Below, piece by piece: positions 25,735-35,900 of a DNA stretch of 64,000 nucleotides. Below the pieces are notes generated by a model that was given only the letters and a program-made list of their open reading frames with translations, was not told the DNA's origin and ran no database searches. Origin of the DNA: Streptomyces sp. NBC_00539 (GTDB lineage Bacteria > Actinomycetota > Actinomycetes > Streptomycetales > Streptomycetaceae); the NCBI RefSeq assembly GCF_036346105.1, contig NZ_CP107811.1, forward strand, positions 7,004,337 through 7,068,336, given 5' to 3'. A program made the position numbers and the translations under genes. How positions within the stretch are numbered: the stretch's first letter is position 1; every line of letters starts with the position of its first letter.

Positions 25735-26031
25735 ATGTATATGATCACATTCAAGTTGATCGGCTCCTGTGGATCAGTCACAGCCCCGAACGATGTCAGA
25801 GACCTGCTTACGGCCCACTTTGCTCCTGCGGACGGCATTGAGCACGTGACCGCAACGGGGGTTGCGGGGGGCGATCGCATCGATCTGGTTTTCTTCTCCC
25901 TCGCCAACTCGGAAGCCGAGGCCATGCTCACTGCTCGCGCAGCGTGTCTGCGCGCCCTTGAGCGCGCACCCGAGCTCATCGCCTGGCGTCTGTCGGACGG
26001 TGCTGCTGGCAACGGGCCGGGCATTCGCTGA
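25735..26031 (+). CDS. Small hypothetical protein, 98 aa
   Basis: No family is recognised. The protein is compact alpha/beta (MITFKLIGSCGSVTAPNDVR, then DRIDLVFFSLANSEAEAMLT and ARAACLRALERAPELIAWRL), with no membrane segment. ATG 25735 or ATG 25741 may be the start; the upstream site (GCCGGAAG) is weak. It lies 48 bases after the small peptide gene on the same strand and may be co-transcribed with it. The alternating strand/helix pattern would suit a small ferredoxin-fold protein, but that is a guess. Confidence 0.55.
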   Translation: MYMITFKLIGSCGSVTAPNDVRDLLTAHFAPADGIEHVTATGVAGGDRIDLVFFSLANSEAEAMLTARAACLRALERAPELIAWRLSDGAAGNGPGIR

Positions 26032-26178
26032 GCACTCCGGTATTCCGTCAGGAAAGCCCCGGTCGATCGCCTGTCGAAATCAAGTGGACAGGTTCGGATC
26101 GAGCACCATGCGTTTTCACGTTCAACCGCCATAGCTGGTGAGGGCATGGCGCGGCGCCCGGGGAGATCTCCGCGTCAT

Positions 26179-29100
26179 ATGAAATGGGAGAAAATGTCTG
26201 CAACCCTTGGTCGGCGGCTTTGCCCTGCCGTGGCGACAACGCTCGGCTTGGCCATGGTGATGAGTGTCGCTTCGGTGTACACGCCGGTAGCCGCCGTTGC
26301 AGATGCGCTGCCGGTGAATGAGGGCGAGAAGGCGCTCAAAGCGGCAGCCGCATCGGGCAAGCCCGTCGAGGTGCTCGGTGAACGGACCGAGTCCACGACT
26401 ACGTACGCGAATCCGGACGGCAAGTCTTTCCGTCTGGACACCTCGGCCGTCCCGGTCCGGGTCAAGGCGAAGGACGGCGTCGGCTGGGTCGCGCCCGACG
26501 CCACACTGGAGGTCCGCTCGGACGGCACGGTGGGCCCGAAGGCCGCCGGGGCCTCGGTCGGTTTCTCTGGCGGCGGCGATTCGAGCCTGGTCACCATCGA
26601 GCACGGCGGACGGTCGATGGCCCTGGGCTGGCAGCACGGCACGCTGCCCAAGCCGGTACTCGACGGTGAGAGCGCCGTCTACCAGGAGGTGCTGCCCGGG
26701 GTCGACCTGCGGATGACGGCGACCTTGAAGGGGTTCCGCGAGGTCCTTGTGGTCAAGACGCCGGAAGCGGCGAAGAACCCGAAGCTCCAACGCGTCGAGT
26801 TCGACCTCGAGGCGAAGGACGTCCGGCTCAACTCTGCCAAGGATGGCGGTCTGTCCGCCACGGACGCCAACGGCAAACCGGTGTTCAAGGCGCCCCCAGC
26901 TTTGATGTGGGACTCGAAGGGCGTGTCCACCGCGCCGGTCATGTCACCGAAAGAGAGGATGGCCGCAGCCAAAAGTGAGGACGGCCCGCTGCCCAAGGCG
27001 CCCGTCGGCGGGGATCCCGGCAGCCGTCCCGTCGACGGTCCGGCCCTCGGCTCCGGGGCGGCGAACATGCCCGTCCAGGTCGACGCTGACTCGCTGGCCG
27101 TCGTACCGGACTCCTCGCTGCTGCAGCAGAGCGACCCTGCGGCCTTCCCCCTGTACATCGACCCCTCCGTCGCCCTCGACGACGGGACCGAGCACACCGC
27201 GCTTCGCAACGATGGCGTCTCTTTCTGGAACTGGGACAACGGCAGCGACGGCCTGGGCAAGGGCATGGGCAAGTGCGGATCGTGGAACGGGTACTACTGC
27301 GGTCCGGGCTACGTACAGCGCCTGTACTTCGAGTTCTCGCCGAGCAAGCTGGTCGGCAAGGAAGTCCTGAACGCCCGCTTTCGCGTCACCGAGCCGTGGG
27401 CGTTCCAGTGCGACCTGCGCAACGTGTGGCTGGTCCGGATGGACGGGGAGATCGGCCCGTCGACGAACTGGGGCAACAAACCCAACTACGCCGACCTCAT
27501 GGGAGACCGCTGGCTGTCGGCCGGCCGCGGCTCCGCATGCGATCCCAATTCGCCCGCAGCGCCGGTCGAATTCTCGGACAACCTCCCTGACGAGCCGGAC
27601 GAGAACCTCACCCCCACTGTCCGCGACTTCGCCAACGGCCGGTACAACCGACTGAACCTGGAGCTGCGCGCGGAGGACGAGTCGGACACGGCCGCGTGGA
27701 AGCGTTTCCGCAACGACGCGGTCCTGTCCGTCGACTACATCGGCAAGCCCAACACCCCGATCTACGTCGGCCTGGTCACGGGTGCGGGGGAGATCTGCTC
27801 GAACGACCCGGCCAAGCCGTCGATCGTCTCCGACCCGACGCCGGCCATGACCGCGATCACCGAGACGGTGTGGGGCGGCGAGTCTGGCGCCCAGCTGCGG
27901 ATCCTCATGCAGACCGAGAAGAAGGAGACCAACGGCACCTGGACCCCGGTCAAGGCCAACGCGGCCGACGCCGACTACGTCAGTCGGCCCTCCTCGGGAT
28001 TCGTGGGGGACAACGTCAAGGTCACCAGTGACCCGCCCGCCACGCTGACGGACGGCGCCCAGTACCGCTTCCGGACCTGGACCCGGTCGTACGCGGACGG
28101 CAACGAACGAACCAGCGCTCCCAGTGCGGACTGCTACTTCAAGGTCGACTCCAGTGCCCCCAAGGCCCCGACGGTCGCCTTCGGAGCTCCGTACAGCCAG
28201 TGCACCAGCACCGCGTGCACGGCAGCTGGCAAGCCCGGCCAGGCGGGTCAGTTCACCTTCGCTCCGGCGAGCGGCGACACCGTCACGGCATTCCAGTACA
28301 AGCTGTCCACGGACACCACGTGGACTGAGATCGCCGGCTCGAACCCGACCGTCTCGATCACTCCGCCGCTGTCGGGGACGATGAAGCTGAGCGTGAAGGC
28401 CAAGGACGCCGTGGGCCGCTGGGGCGCGACGAAGATCGTCGACTTCGTGGTCAAGGAGGGCCCCAACCCGATCGGCTACTGGACCTTCGACGAGGCCTCC
28501 GGCCAGGCCATCGACACCTCGACCACCGACCCGGCGCTCAGGAACAACATGTACCTCGCCGCCGGAGCCCAGCGCCCCGCAACCGGCCGACGGGGCTGGG
28601 TGCAGACGCCCACCCCGCACGAGGACCGCGCGCTCCAGCTGACGAACGGCCAGTACGCGAACAGCGACAAGCCGGTGTTCGACACCCGTAGCTCCTTCAC
28701 CGTGGCCAGCTGGGTCCGCCTGGACCGCACGGACGGCACCTTCTCCATGCTGGCCCAGGGCGGCAAGAACTTCAGCGGTGTCGCCATCACCGCCGCCGCC
28801 GGCCAGCCGTGGTCGATGCAGATGGCCACGGACGACACCGCGGGCGGAACCGGCGCAATCAAGAAGCTGAGCGGCCTGAACCCGGCGCAGGCCGGGGTGT
28901 GGACCCACGTTGCCGCCACATACAGCGAATCCACCGACCTCGCGAAGCTCTACGTCAACGGGCAGCTCCAGGGCCAGATGACCGTCACCAACCCCATCGC
29001 CTCCACCGGAGTCATGGGAATCGGCGCCGCCAAGCAGTCCGCCGCCTGGACAGAGCAGCTCCCGGGCCGGATCGACGAGGTCAAGGTCTGGCAGGACGAG

Positions 29101-29862
29101 AAGAGTGCCGTCGAGGTCAAGCAGGACTCCTCGCTCTTCGACCCGGCGACCGGCAAGCCCGCCGTCGACTTGGCCGGAGCCTGGGACCTCACCATGGCCG
29201 GCCCCGCCTTCGCCGACAAGTCCGGCAACGGCCGCGCCCTGACCGCGACCACCGGTACGCCCGTCACGGGCGGCGCCCTGGTCCTGAACGGCTCCACCCA
29301 GGCGGCCACCGTCGCGGGTCCGGTCGTCGACGACACGGGTTCGTTCACGGTGACGGCCGAGGCGAAGCTCGACAACACCGCCCTCCTCGCCAAGCCGAAC
29401 GGTTACAAGGCCCAGGTCATCGGCCAGCGTACGGCCACCGGTTCCTCCTGGAGTCTGTGGTTCGAGAAGACCGGCATCCGCCAGGAGCCGGACGAGCAGG
29501 ACCCGACCAAGATGCTGGACTTCGTCGAGGGCAGCTGGCACTTCGGCCGCCTGACGGCCGACGGCACCGGGACCTCGGTGGCCAGCGACAGCCCGGCCGC
29601 GCTCAACGCGGGCGTCCAGGTGACCGGTGTCCACAACGCTCAGGACGGCACCATCACCCTCTACGTGGGCGCGGCCGGCCAGGCCCAGCCCAAGGCCTAC
29701 ACGGCCAGCGCCGGCAGCGGCGAGCTCGCCGTGGGCAAGGGCTTCACCAACAGCGCCTGGGGCAACTTCCTGCCCGGCCAGATCAAGGACATGCGCCTGT
29801 GGTCCGGCGCAATGAAGGACGCCCAGCAGGTCACGGACACCGTCTTCGGCTCCGGTAGCTGA
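26179..29862 (+). CDS. Secreted DNRLRE/LamG-domain protein
   Basis: A 1227-aa exported protein. The N-terminus has basic residues and a hydrophobic core (LCPAVATTLGLAMVMSVASV) ending near AVADA, a typical signal peptide. The next ~500 residues resemble the N-terminal and DNRLRE-type wall regions common in Streptomyces (VYQEVLPGVDLRMTATLKGF, PLYIDPSVALDD). Two LamG/concanavalin-like jellyroll domains follow at about residues 750-980 (YWTFDEASGQAIDTSTTDPA, FTVASWVRLDRTDGTFSMLA) and 985-1220. Possible starts are 26146, 26179 and 26194; 26179 keeps the charged n-region. Together with the RHS gene downstream it forms a typical surface pair, probably for adhesion or carbohydrate binding (inference). 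Confidence 0.82.
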   Translation: MKWEKMSATLGRRLCPAVATTLGLAMVMSVASVYTPVAAVADALPVNEGEKALKAAAASGKPVEVLGERTESTTTYANPDGKSFRLDTSAVPVRVKAKDGVGWVAPDATLEVRSDGTVGPKAAGASVGFSGGGDSSLVTIEHGGRSMALGWQHGTLPKPVLDGESAVYQEVLPGVDLRMTATLKGFREVLVVKTPEAAKNPKLQRVEFDLEAKDVRLNSAKDGGLSATDANGKPVFKAPPALMWDSKGVSTAPVMSPKERMAAAKSEDGPLPKAPVGGDPGSRPVDGPALGSGAANMPVQVDADSLAVVPDSSLLQQSDPAAFPLYIDPSVALDDGTEHTALRNDGVSFWNWDNGSDGLGKGMGKCGSWNGYYCGPGYVQRLYFEFSPSKLVGKEVLNARFRVTEPWAFQCDLRNVWLVRMDGEIGPSTNWGNKPNYADLMGDRWLSAGRGSACDPNSPAAPVEFSDNLPDEPDENLTPTVRDFANGRYNRLNLELRAEDESDTAAWKRFRNDAVLSVDYIGKPNTPIYVGLVTGAGEICSNDPAKPSIVSDPTPAMTAITETVWGGESGAQLRILMQTEKKETNGTWTPVKANAADADYVSRPSSGFVGDNVKVTSDPPATLTDGAQYRFRTWTRSYADGNERTSAPSADCYFKVDSSAPKAPTVAFGAPYSQCTSTACTAAGKPGQAGQFTFAPASGDTVTAFQYKLSTDTTWTEIAGSNPTVSITPPLSGTMKLSVKAKDAVGRWGATKIVDFVVKEGPNPIGYWTFDEASGQAIDTSTTDPALRNNMYLAAGAQRPATGRRGWVQTPTPHEDRALQLTNGQYANSDKPVFDTRSSFTVASWVRLDRTDGTFSMLAQGGKNFSGVAITAAAGQPWSMQMATDDTAGGTGAIKKLSGLNPAQAGVWTHVAATYSESTDLAKLYVNGQLQGQMTVTNPIASTGVMGIGAAKQSAAWTEQLPGRIDEVKVWQDEKSAVEVKQDSSLFDPATGKPAVDLAGAWDLTMAGPAFADKSGNGRALTATTGTPVTGGALVLNGSTQAATVAGPVVDDTGSFTVTAEAKLDNTALLAKPNGYKAQVIGQRTATGSSWSLWFEKTGIRQEPDEQDPTKMLDFVEGSWHFGRLTADGTGTSVASDSPAALNAGVQVTGVHNAQDGTITLYVGAAGQAQPKAYTASAGSGELAVGKGFTNSAWGNFLPGQIKDMRLWSGAMKDAQQVTDTVFGSGS

Positions 29863-29890
29863 CCCTCCGAACCACCCACTTCACGGACTT

Positions 29891-29924
29891 GCCGTGGCCG
29901 CCCCGAACTTGGGGCGGCCACGGC
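29891..29924 (+). terminator. Strong hairpin between LamG and RHS genes
   Basis: A 14-bp perfect stem GCCGTGGCCGCCCC / GGGGCGGCCACGGC with a six-base loop lies 29 bases after the LamG stop. The RHS gene therefore probably has its own promoter or is attenuated here. Confidence 0.7.
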
Positions 29925-29962
29925 CCACCTGTACCCAAAACCCCAACCCATATGGAGTGTTC

Positions 29963-32900
29963 ATGTCCAGCCGATCACCAGGCGGAGGAATCCGCCACCG
30001 GCTGCCATTGGCAGCCGCGCTAGCCCTGGCCCTCGCGGTCCCGGGGATCACCACCCCGATGGCGGAGGCCGCCGACCTCCCCGGCGCCCCGAAGATCGCC
30101 AAGCACAAGGACGCCAAGGTCCGGGCCGTCAACGCCCGGGGCGCCAAGGAGGCCCGGGAGCTCGTCGCCAAGAACCAAGCGGAGAACAAGGTCCAGGCCG
30201 ACCGGGCCCGCGCCGAGGCCAAGGCCGACTGGCCGAAGGCCGCCACCCTGGAAGGCTCGCCCGCTGGCTCCCGCCCGCTGATCGACGTACGGTCCACGGC
30301 GCGGGCCAAGAGCCCGCTGCTGCGCCCGGCGGTGCCCAAGGGCCCGACCGCGCCCGCCGCCGCTCCGGACAGCGACGGTGGAAAGTCCACCGTCAAGGTC
30401 CTGGACCAGAAGGCGGCGGAGAAGGCCGGGATCACCGGCGTCCTGTTCACGGCAGCCAACACCGCTGGCGGACCTTCACAGTTGACCGTGAACTACGGGT
30501 CCTTCGCCTCCGCGGTCGGCGGTGGCTGGTCCACCCGCCTCGGGTTGGTCAGCCTGCCCGCGTGTGCGCTGACCACCCCCGAGAAGGCGGAGTGCCGCAA
30601 GACAACGCCCCTGCCCTCGGCGAACAGCATCAAGAACCAGACTGTGACCGCCGACGTCGCCTCACTCCCCGCCGGAACCTCCTCCGCGGCCAAGTCCAAG
30701 GCCCCGGCGCAGGCTCCGGCGGTCTTCGCGGTCATGGCCACGGACACCGCATCGCCCAAGGGCGCCGGCAACTTCGCGGCGACCCCGCTCGCCGCCTCCT
30801 CCACCTGGGGATCCGGAACCTCCAGCGGAGGCCTCACCTGGTCGTACACGCTGGCCGTCCCGCCCGCCGCGGCGGGGCCCGTGCCCGCGATGTCGTTCTC
30901 GTACAGCAGCGGTGCCATCGACGGCCGGACCGCGAACTCCAACAACCAGGGCTCCCAGGTCGGCGAAGGCTTCGACCTGACCTCCTCCCACATCGAGCGC
31001 AAGTACGGCTCCTGTGACGACGACGGCCAGACCGACAAGAACGACCTCTGCTGGAAGTACGAGAACGCCTCCCTCGTCCTGAACGGTAAGGCCAACGAGC
31101 TCGTCAAGGACGACACGACCGGCAAGTGGCACCTCAAGGGCGACGACGCCTCCCAGGTCACCTGGGGCACCGGTGCGGACAACGGTGACAACGACGGCGA
31201 GTACTGGAAGGTGGTCACCGGTGACGGCACGACCTACACCTTCGGCCTGAACAAGCTCCCGGGCGCCGGCTCCGAGCGCACCAACTCCACCTGGACCGTT
31301 CCCGTGTTCGGCGATGACTCCGGTGAGCCCGGCTATACGAAGGGTTCCACCTTCGCCGGCCGCTCCGAGACTCAGGCCTGGCGCTGGAACCTGGACCTGG
31401 TCCAGGACGTCCACGGCAACGCCGCCACCTACTGGTACGCGGACGAGACCAACAACTACGCGAAGAACGGCGACAAGACCAAGCTCGCCGCATACGACCG
31501 AGGCGGCACCCTCTCCGAGATCCGTTACGGCCAGCGCGCCGACACCCTCTTCTCGGGCAAGCCCTCGCACAAGGTCACCTTCGGCTACGGGGAGCGCTGC
31601 TTCGCGACGAACTGCGACAGCCTGACGAAGGACACCTCGGACAACTGGCCCGACGTCCCCTTCGACTCGATCTGCGCCGCCGACATCACCGACTGCAAGG
31701 CAACAGGTCCCGCCTTCTTCACGCGCAAGCGGATGACGAACGTGAAGACCTTCGCGTGGTCGACGGCGAAGGAGCCGGACGACTATGCGCTGATCGACAC
31801 CTACGACCTGACGCAGGAGTACCTGGACGCGGGCGACCTCGGCGACACCAGTGACCAGACCCTGGTGCTGAAGTCGATCAAGCGCACCGGCAGCAACGGT
31901 GAGGCGGTCAAGGTCCCGCCGGTGGACTTCACCTACCACATGCGCCCGAACCGGGTGGACGTGGACGGGGACAATATCGTCCCGCTCAACCGTCCGCGCA
32001 TCAATACGATCACGTCCGAGACGGGCGCGATCACCACCTTCACCCTCTCGGACCCGGAGTGCGTGCGCGGTTCGAAGATGCCGGTCGCGGAGGACGACAA
32101 CTCGCTGTCCTGCTACCCGGTCTACTGGCCGATCAACGGCGGTGACCCCACGCTCGACTGGTTCCACAAGTACAACGTCACCGCGGTGACCGTCGCCGAC
32201 CCGTCGGGCCAGAACGACCTCGTCGAGAACTCCTACGAGTACGCGAACCCGGCCTGGCACCACAATGACGACCCGCTGACCCCCGAAAAGGAGCGCACCT
32301 GGTCCGACTGGCGCGGCTACGGCAAAGTTACCGCCTACACCGGAGCCGTCGGCAAGACCCGGTCCAAGACGGTCAAGATCTTCATGCAGGGCATGCGCGG
32401 CGACACCCGCAAGGGGACGACCGACACCCGCACCACCACGGTCACGGCCCTCCCGGTCACCGGCCTGACCATCCCCGCCATCAACGACGACGACCAGTAC
32501 TCCGGCTTCCAGCGCCAGGAGATCACCTACGACGTAGCCACCCCGGTCACCGTCTCGGTGACCGACCCCTGGAGCAAGCAGACCGCCAGCCAGCAGAAGT
32601 CGTACGCCAACACCAAGGCTCACTACGTCCGTACGGGGACCGCTTACACGCACACCTTCCTGACCGCCTCGAACACGTGGCGCACCACCCGCACCGACAC
32701 CGGCTACGACGACATCTACGGGATGACCACCCAGGTCTCGGCCTCCGGTGACACGACCACGACCGGCGACGAGACCTGCACCCGTACCTGGTACGCGCGC
32801 AACGACGCCAAGGGCATCACCAACCGCACCTCACGCACCCGCACCGTCGGGGCCCTGTGCTCCGTCACCGACGACAAGCTGAGCCTCCCCGCCACCTCGG

Positions 32901-35900
32901 CGACCCGCGGCGACGTCCTGTCCGACACGGCCACTGTCTACGACGACCCGGCCGCCACCGGCTGGACCGCCAACCAGACCCCGACCCTGGGCCTGGCCAC
33001 CTGGACCGGGCGCGCCCAGTCCTACCCGGCGGCCAGCGGCGCCGCCGACCGCAACCCGGCCGGCGCCGCCGGCTGGCAGACCGTCACGAAGACCACGTAC
33101 GACACGGATGCGGCCAAGCTCGGCCGTCCGCTGACCAGCACCGACGCGGCCGGCAGCACGACCACGACCAGCTACGCGCCCGCCGCGGCCGGCCCGCTGC
33201 AAGTGACGGTGAAGACCGCGCCGAAGCTCGCGTCCAATGGTCAGCAGCACAAGTCGTACGCCTACACGGACCTGCGCGGCTCGATCGTCCGGTCCATCGA
33301 CGCGAACATGGGCTCGACCTACAACACCTACGACGGCCTCGGCCGCCTCACGGCAACCTGGCTGCCCAACCGCGGCCAGTCCCAGACCCCGAACGTCAAG
33401 TACGACTACCTGCTGGAACGCGGCAAGCAGCCGTGGACCTCGGTCGGCACCCTCGCCGCCGACGGGAGCTACAAGACCGTCTACACGATCGCGGACGCAC
33501 TGCTCCGCCCGCTGCAGACGCAGACCCCGTCGCCGAACGGCGGCCGGATCCTGACCGACACCCGCTACGACTCCCGCGGCCTGGCCTACGAGTCGTACGC
33601 CGACATCTGGGACAAGGACAAGGCGCCCGAGGGCGTCTATGCCCGGGCCGAGTACGGCAGCACCCCGAACCAGACCGCGACCGTCTTCGACGGCCTCGGC
33701 CGCGCCGTCACGAGCACCCTGCTCGTGTACGGGGTGCAGAGGCAGTCCACGACCACCACCTACACCGGTGACTCCACCGCCAGCACGGCCGTCCAGGGCG
33801 GCAACGCGACCCGCACCATCACCGACGCGCTGGGCCGCACCACGGAGACCCGCACTTACGACGGGACCACCCCCAACGACCCCGCGTACAGCGGCACTTC
33901 GCCGGGCACGCCGTACACCAGCGTGAGCCAGACCTACACCGTCGACGGCAAGCAGGCCGCGGTCACCGGCCCCGACGACGCGAAGTGGACGTACGTCTAC
34001 GACCTCTTCGGCCGGACCGTGACCACGACCGACCCCGACAAGGGCAAGGTCACCACGACCTACACGGCCCTGGACCAGATCGCGACGTCCAAGGACGCAC
34101 GGAACACGGTCCTGGAGTACGGCTACGACGAACTGGGCCGCAAGACGGGCCTGTGGAAGTCGCCGAAGTCCGACGCCAACAAGCTCGCGGCGTGGACCTT
34201 CGACACGCTCCGCAAGGGTGCCGGCACTGATTCCATCCGCTACGAGGGCGGTCTGACGGGCAAGGCGTACACCAAGTCCGTTACCGCCTACGACACCCTG
34301 GGCCGTCCCGCGACGACCCGCCTGACCCTGCCCTCCGACGACCCGCTCGTCACCTCCGGCGCCATCGCCGCCAGCACCGACACCACGGTCAACTACCGGC
34401 TCGACGGCACGCTAAGCTCCACCTCCACGCCGGCGGCCGCAGGGCTGCCGTCGGAGATCACCCAGCTGAACTACAACGAATTCGGTCTGCCGAAGGGCTT
34501 TTCGGGGCTGACCGACTACGTGCAGAACGTCGCGTACTCCCCGCTGGGCGACATCGACCAGCTCACCCTGGCCCGTTCCGCCGCCGCCGGTGTGCGCAAG
34601 ACGTTCATCGGCAACATCTACGAGGAGGGCACCCGCCGTCTGCTGAAGTCCACGGTCAACGACCAGACCCACAACGGCATGCTCCAGGAACTCACCTACA
34701 ACTACGACCAGGCCGGCAACGTCCTGTCGATCTTCGGCTCGGCCCCGCTCAGCGGCTTCACCAAGGCCGACAACCAGTGCTTCACCCACGACGCCCAGCG
34801 CCGCATGACCGAAGCCTGGACCCCGAAGACCGCCGACTGTGCTCCGGCCGGGCGCACCGCCGCCAACCTCGACGGCGCCGCCCCCTACTGGAACAGCTAC
34901 ACCTACACCGCGTCCGGCCAGCGGGCCACGGAAAGGATCAACACCGGGACCCCGAGCACCCGTACCTACTGCTACGACCCGGCACGCCCGCACGCACTGG
35001 CGGCCACCACCACCGGCGCCACCTGCACCGGCCTCACCCCCCAGTACACCTACGACGCCACCGGCAACACCACCAAGCGCACCGAAACCCCCGGCAGCCC
35101 GACCTCCCAGACCCTGAACTGGGGCGCGGAAGGCAAGCTCACCAAGACCACGGAGGGCGCCACCGCCACTGACTACGTCTACGACGCCGAAGGCGAACTC
35201 CTGATCCGCCGCGACCCGGCCGGCGAGACCGTCCTGTACGCGGGCCTCAACGAGGTCCACCTCAAGGGCACCAAGAAGTGGGCCACCCGCTCCTACACGA
35301 TCGCGGGAACCAAGGTCGCGATCCTGACCAACGAATCCGGCACCGCCAAGCTCTCGTTCGTGGCCGGCGACGCCCACGGCACCTCGTCCCTGACCATCTC
35401 GGCCGACGACACGCAGACGGTGTCCAAGCGCTACACCACCCCGTTCGGCTCCGCACGCGGACCCGCCGCGGCCAACTGGCCCGACGACAAGCGGTTCCTG
35501 GGCAAGCCCGAAGACACCAACACGGGCCTGACCCACGTCGGCGCACGCGAATACGACGCGGCCCTCGGCCAGTTCCTCAGTGTCGACCCCGTACTGAGCC
35601 TCGATCAGCACCAGTCCCTCAACGGCTACTCCTACGCGAACAACAGCCCGGTCACCAACAGCGACCCGACGGGCCTCGAGAGCTGCGGCAGCTACGGCTA
35701 CTGCGGTGGCGGCGGCTGGACCAACGGCAAGCACATCGAGGACATGCCGAAGGACGAGGGCGACGGCGGAGGCGGCGGAGGCGGCGGCGGAGGCGGCGGC
35801 TGGGGCGGCGGCGGAGGCGGCGGCGGCCGAGGAGGCGGCGGAAGCGGCGGCGGAGGCGGAAGCTGGAGCGGCACCTCGTTCGGTCGCGGCGACATCTTCA

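Noticed and set aside
26944-29634. An 896-codon open frame on the minus strand opposite the LamG gene
   Set aside because: It is a low-complexity Arg/Gly/Val-rich shadow of a strongly GC-biased gene. The plus strand has a signal peptide and known domains.
30662-32653. A 663-codon minus-strand frame, and a similar one at 34412-36445
   Set aside because: Both are antisense shadows of the RHS gene with repetitive Gly/Val/Arg composition and no recognisable domain.
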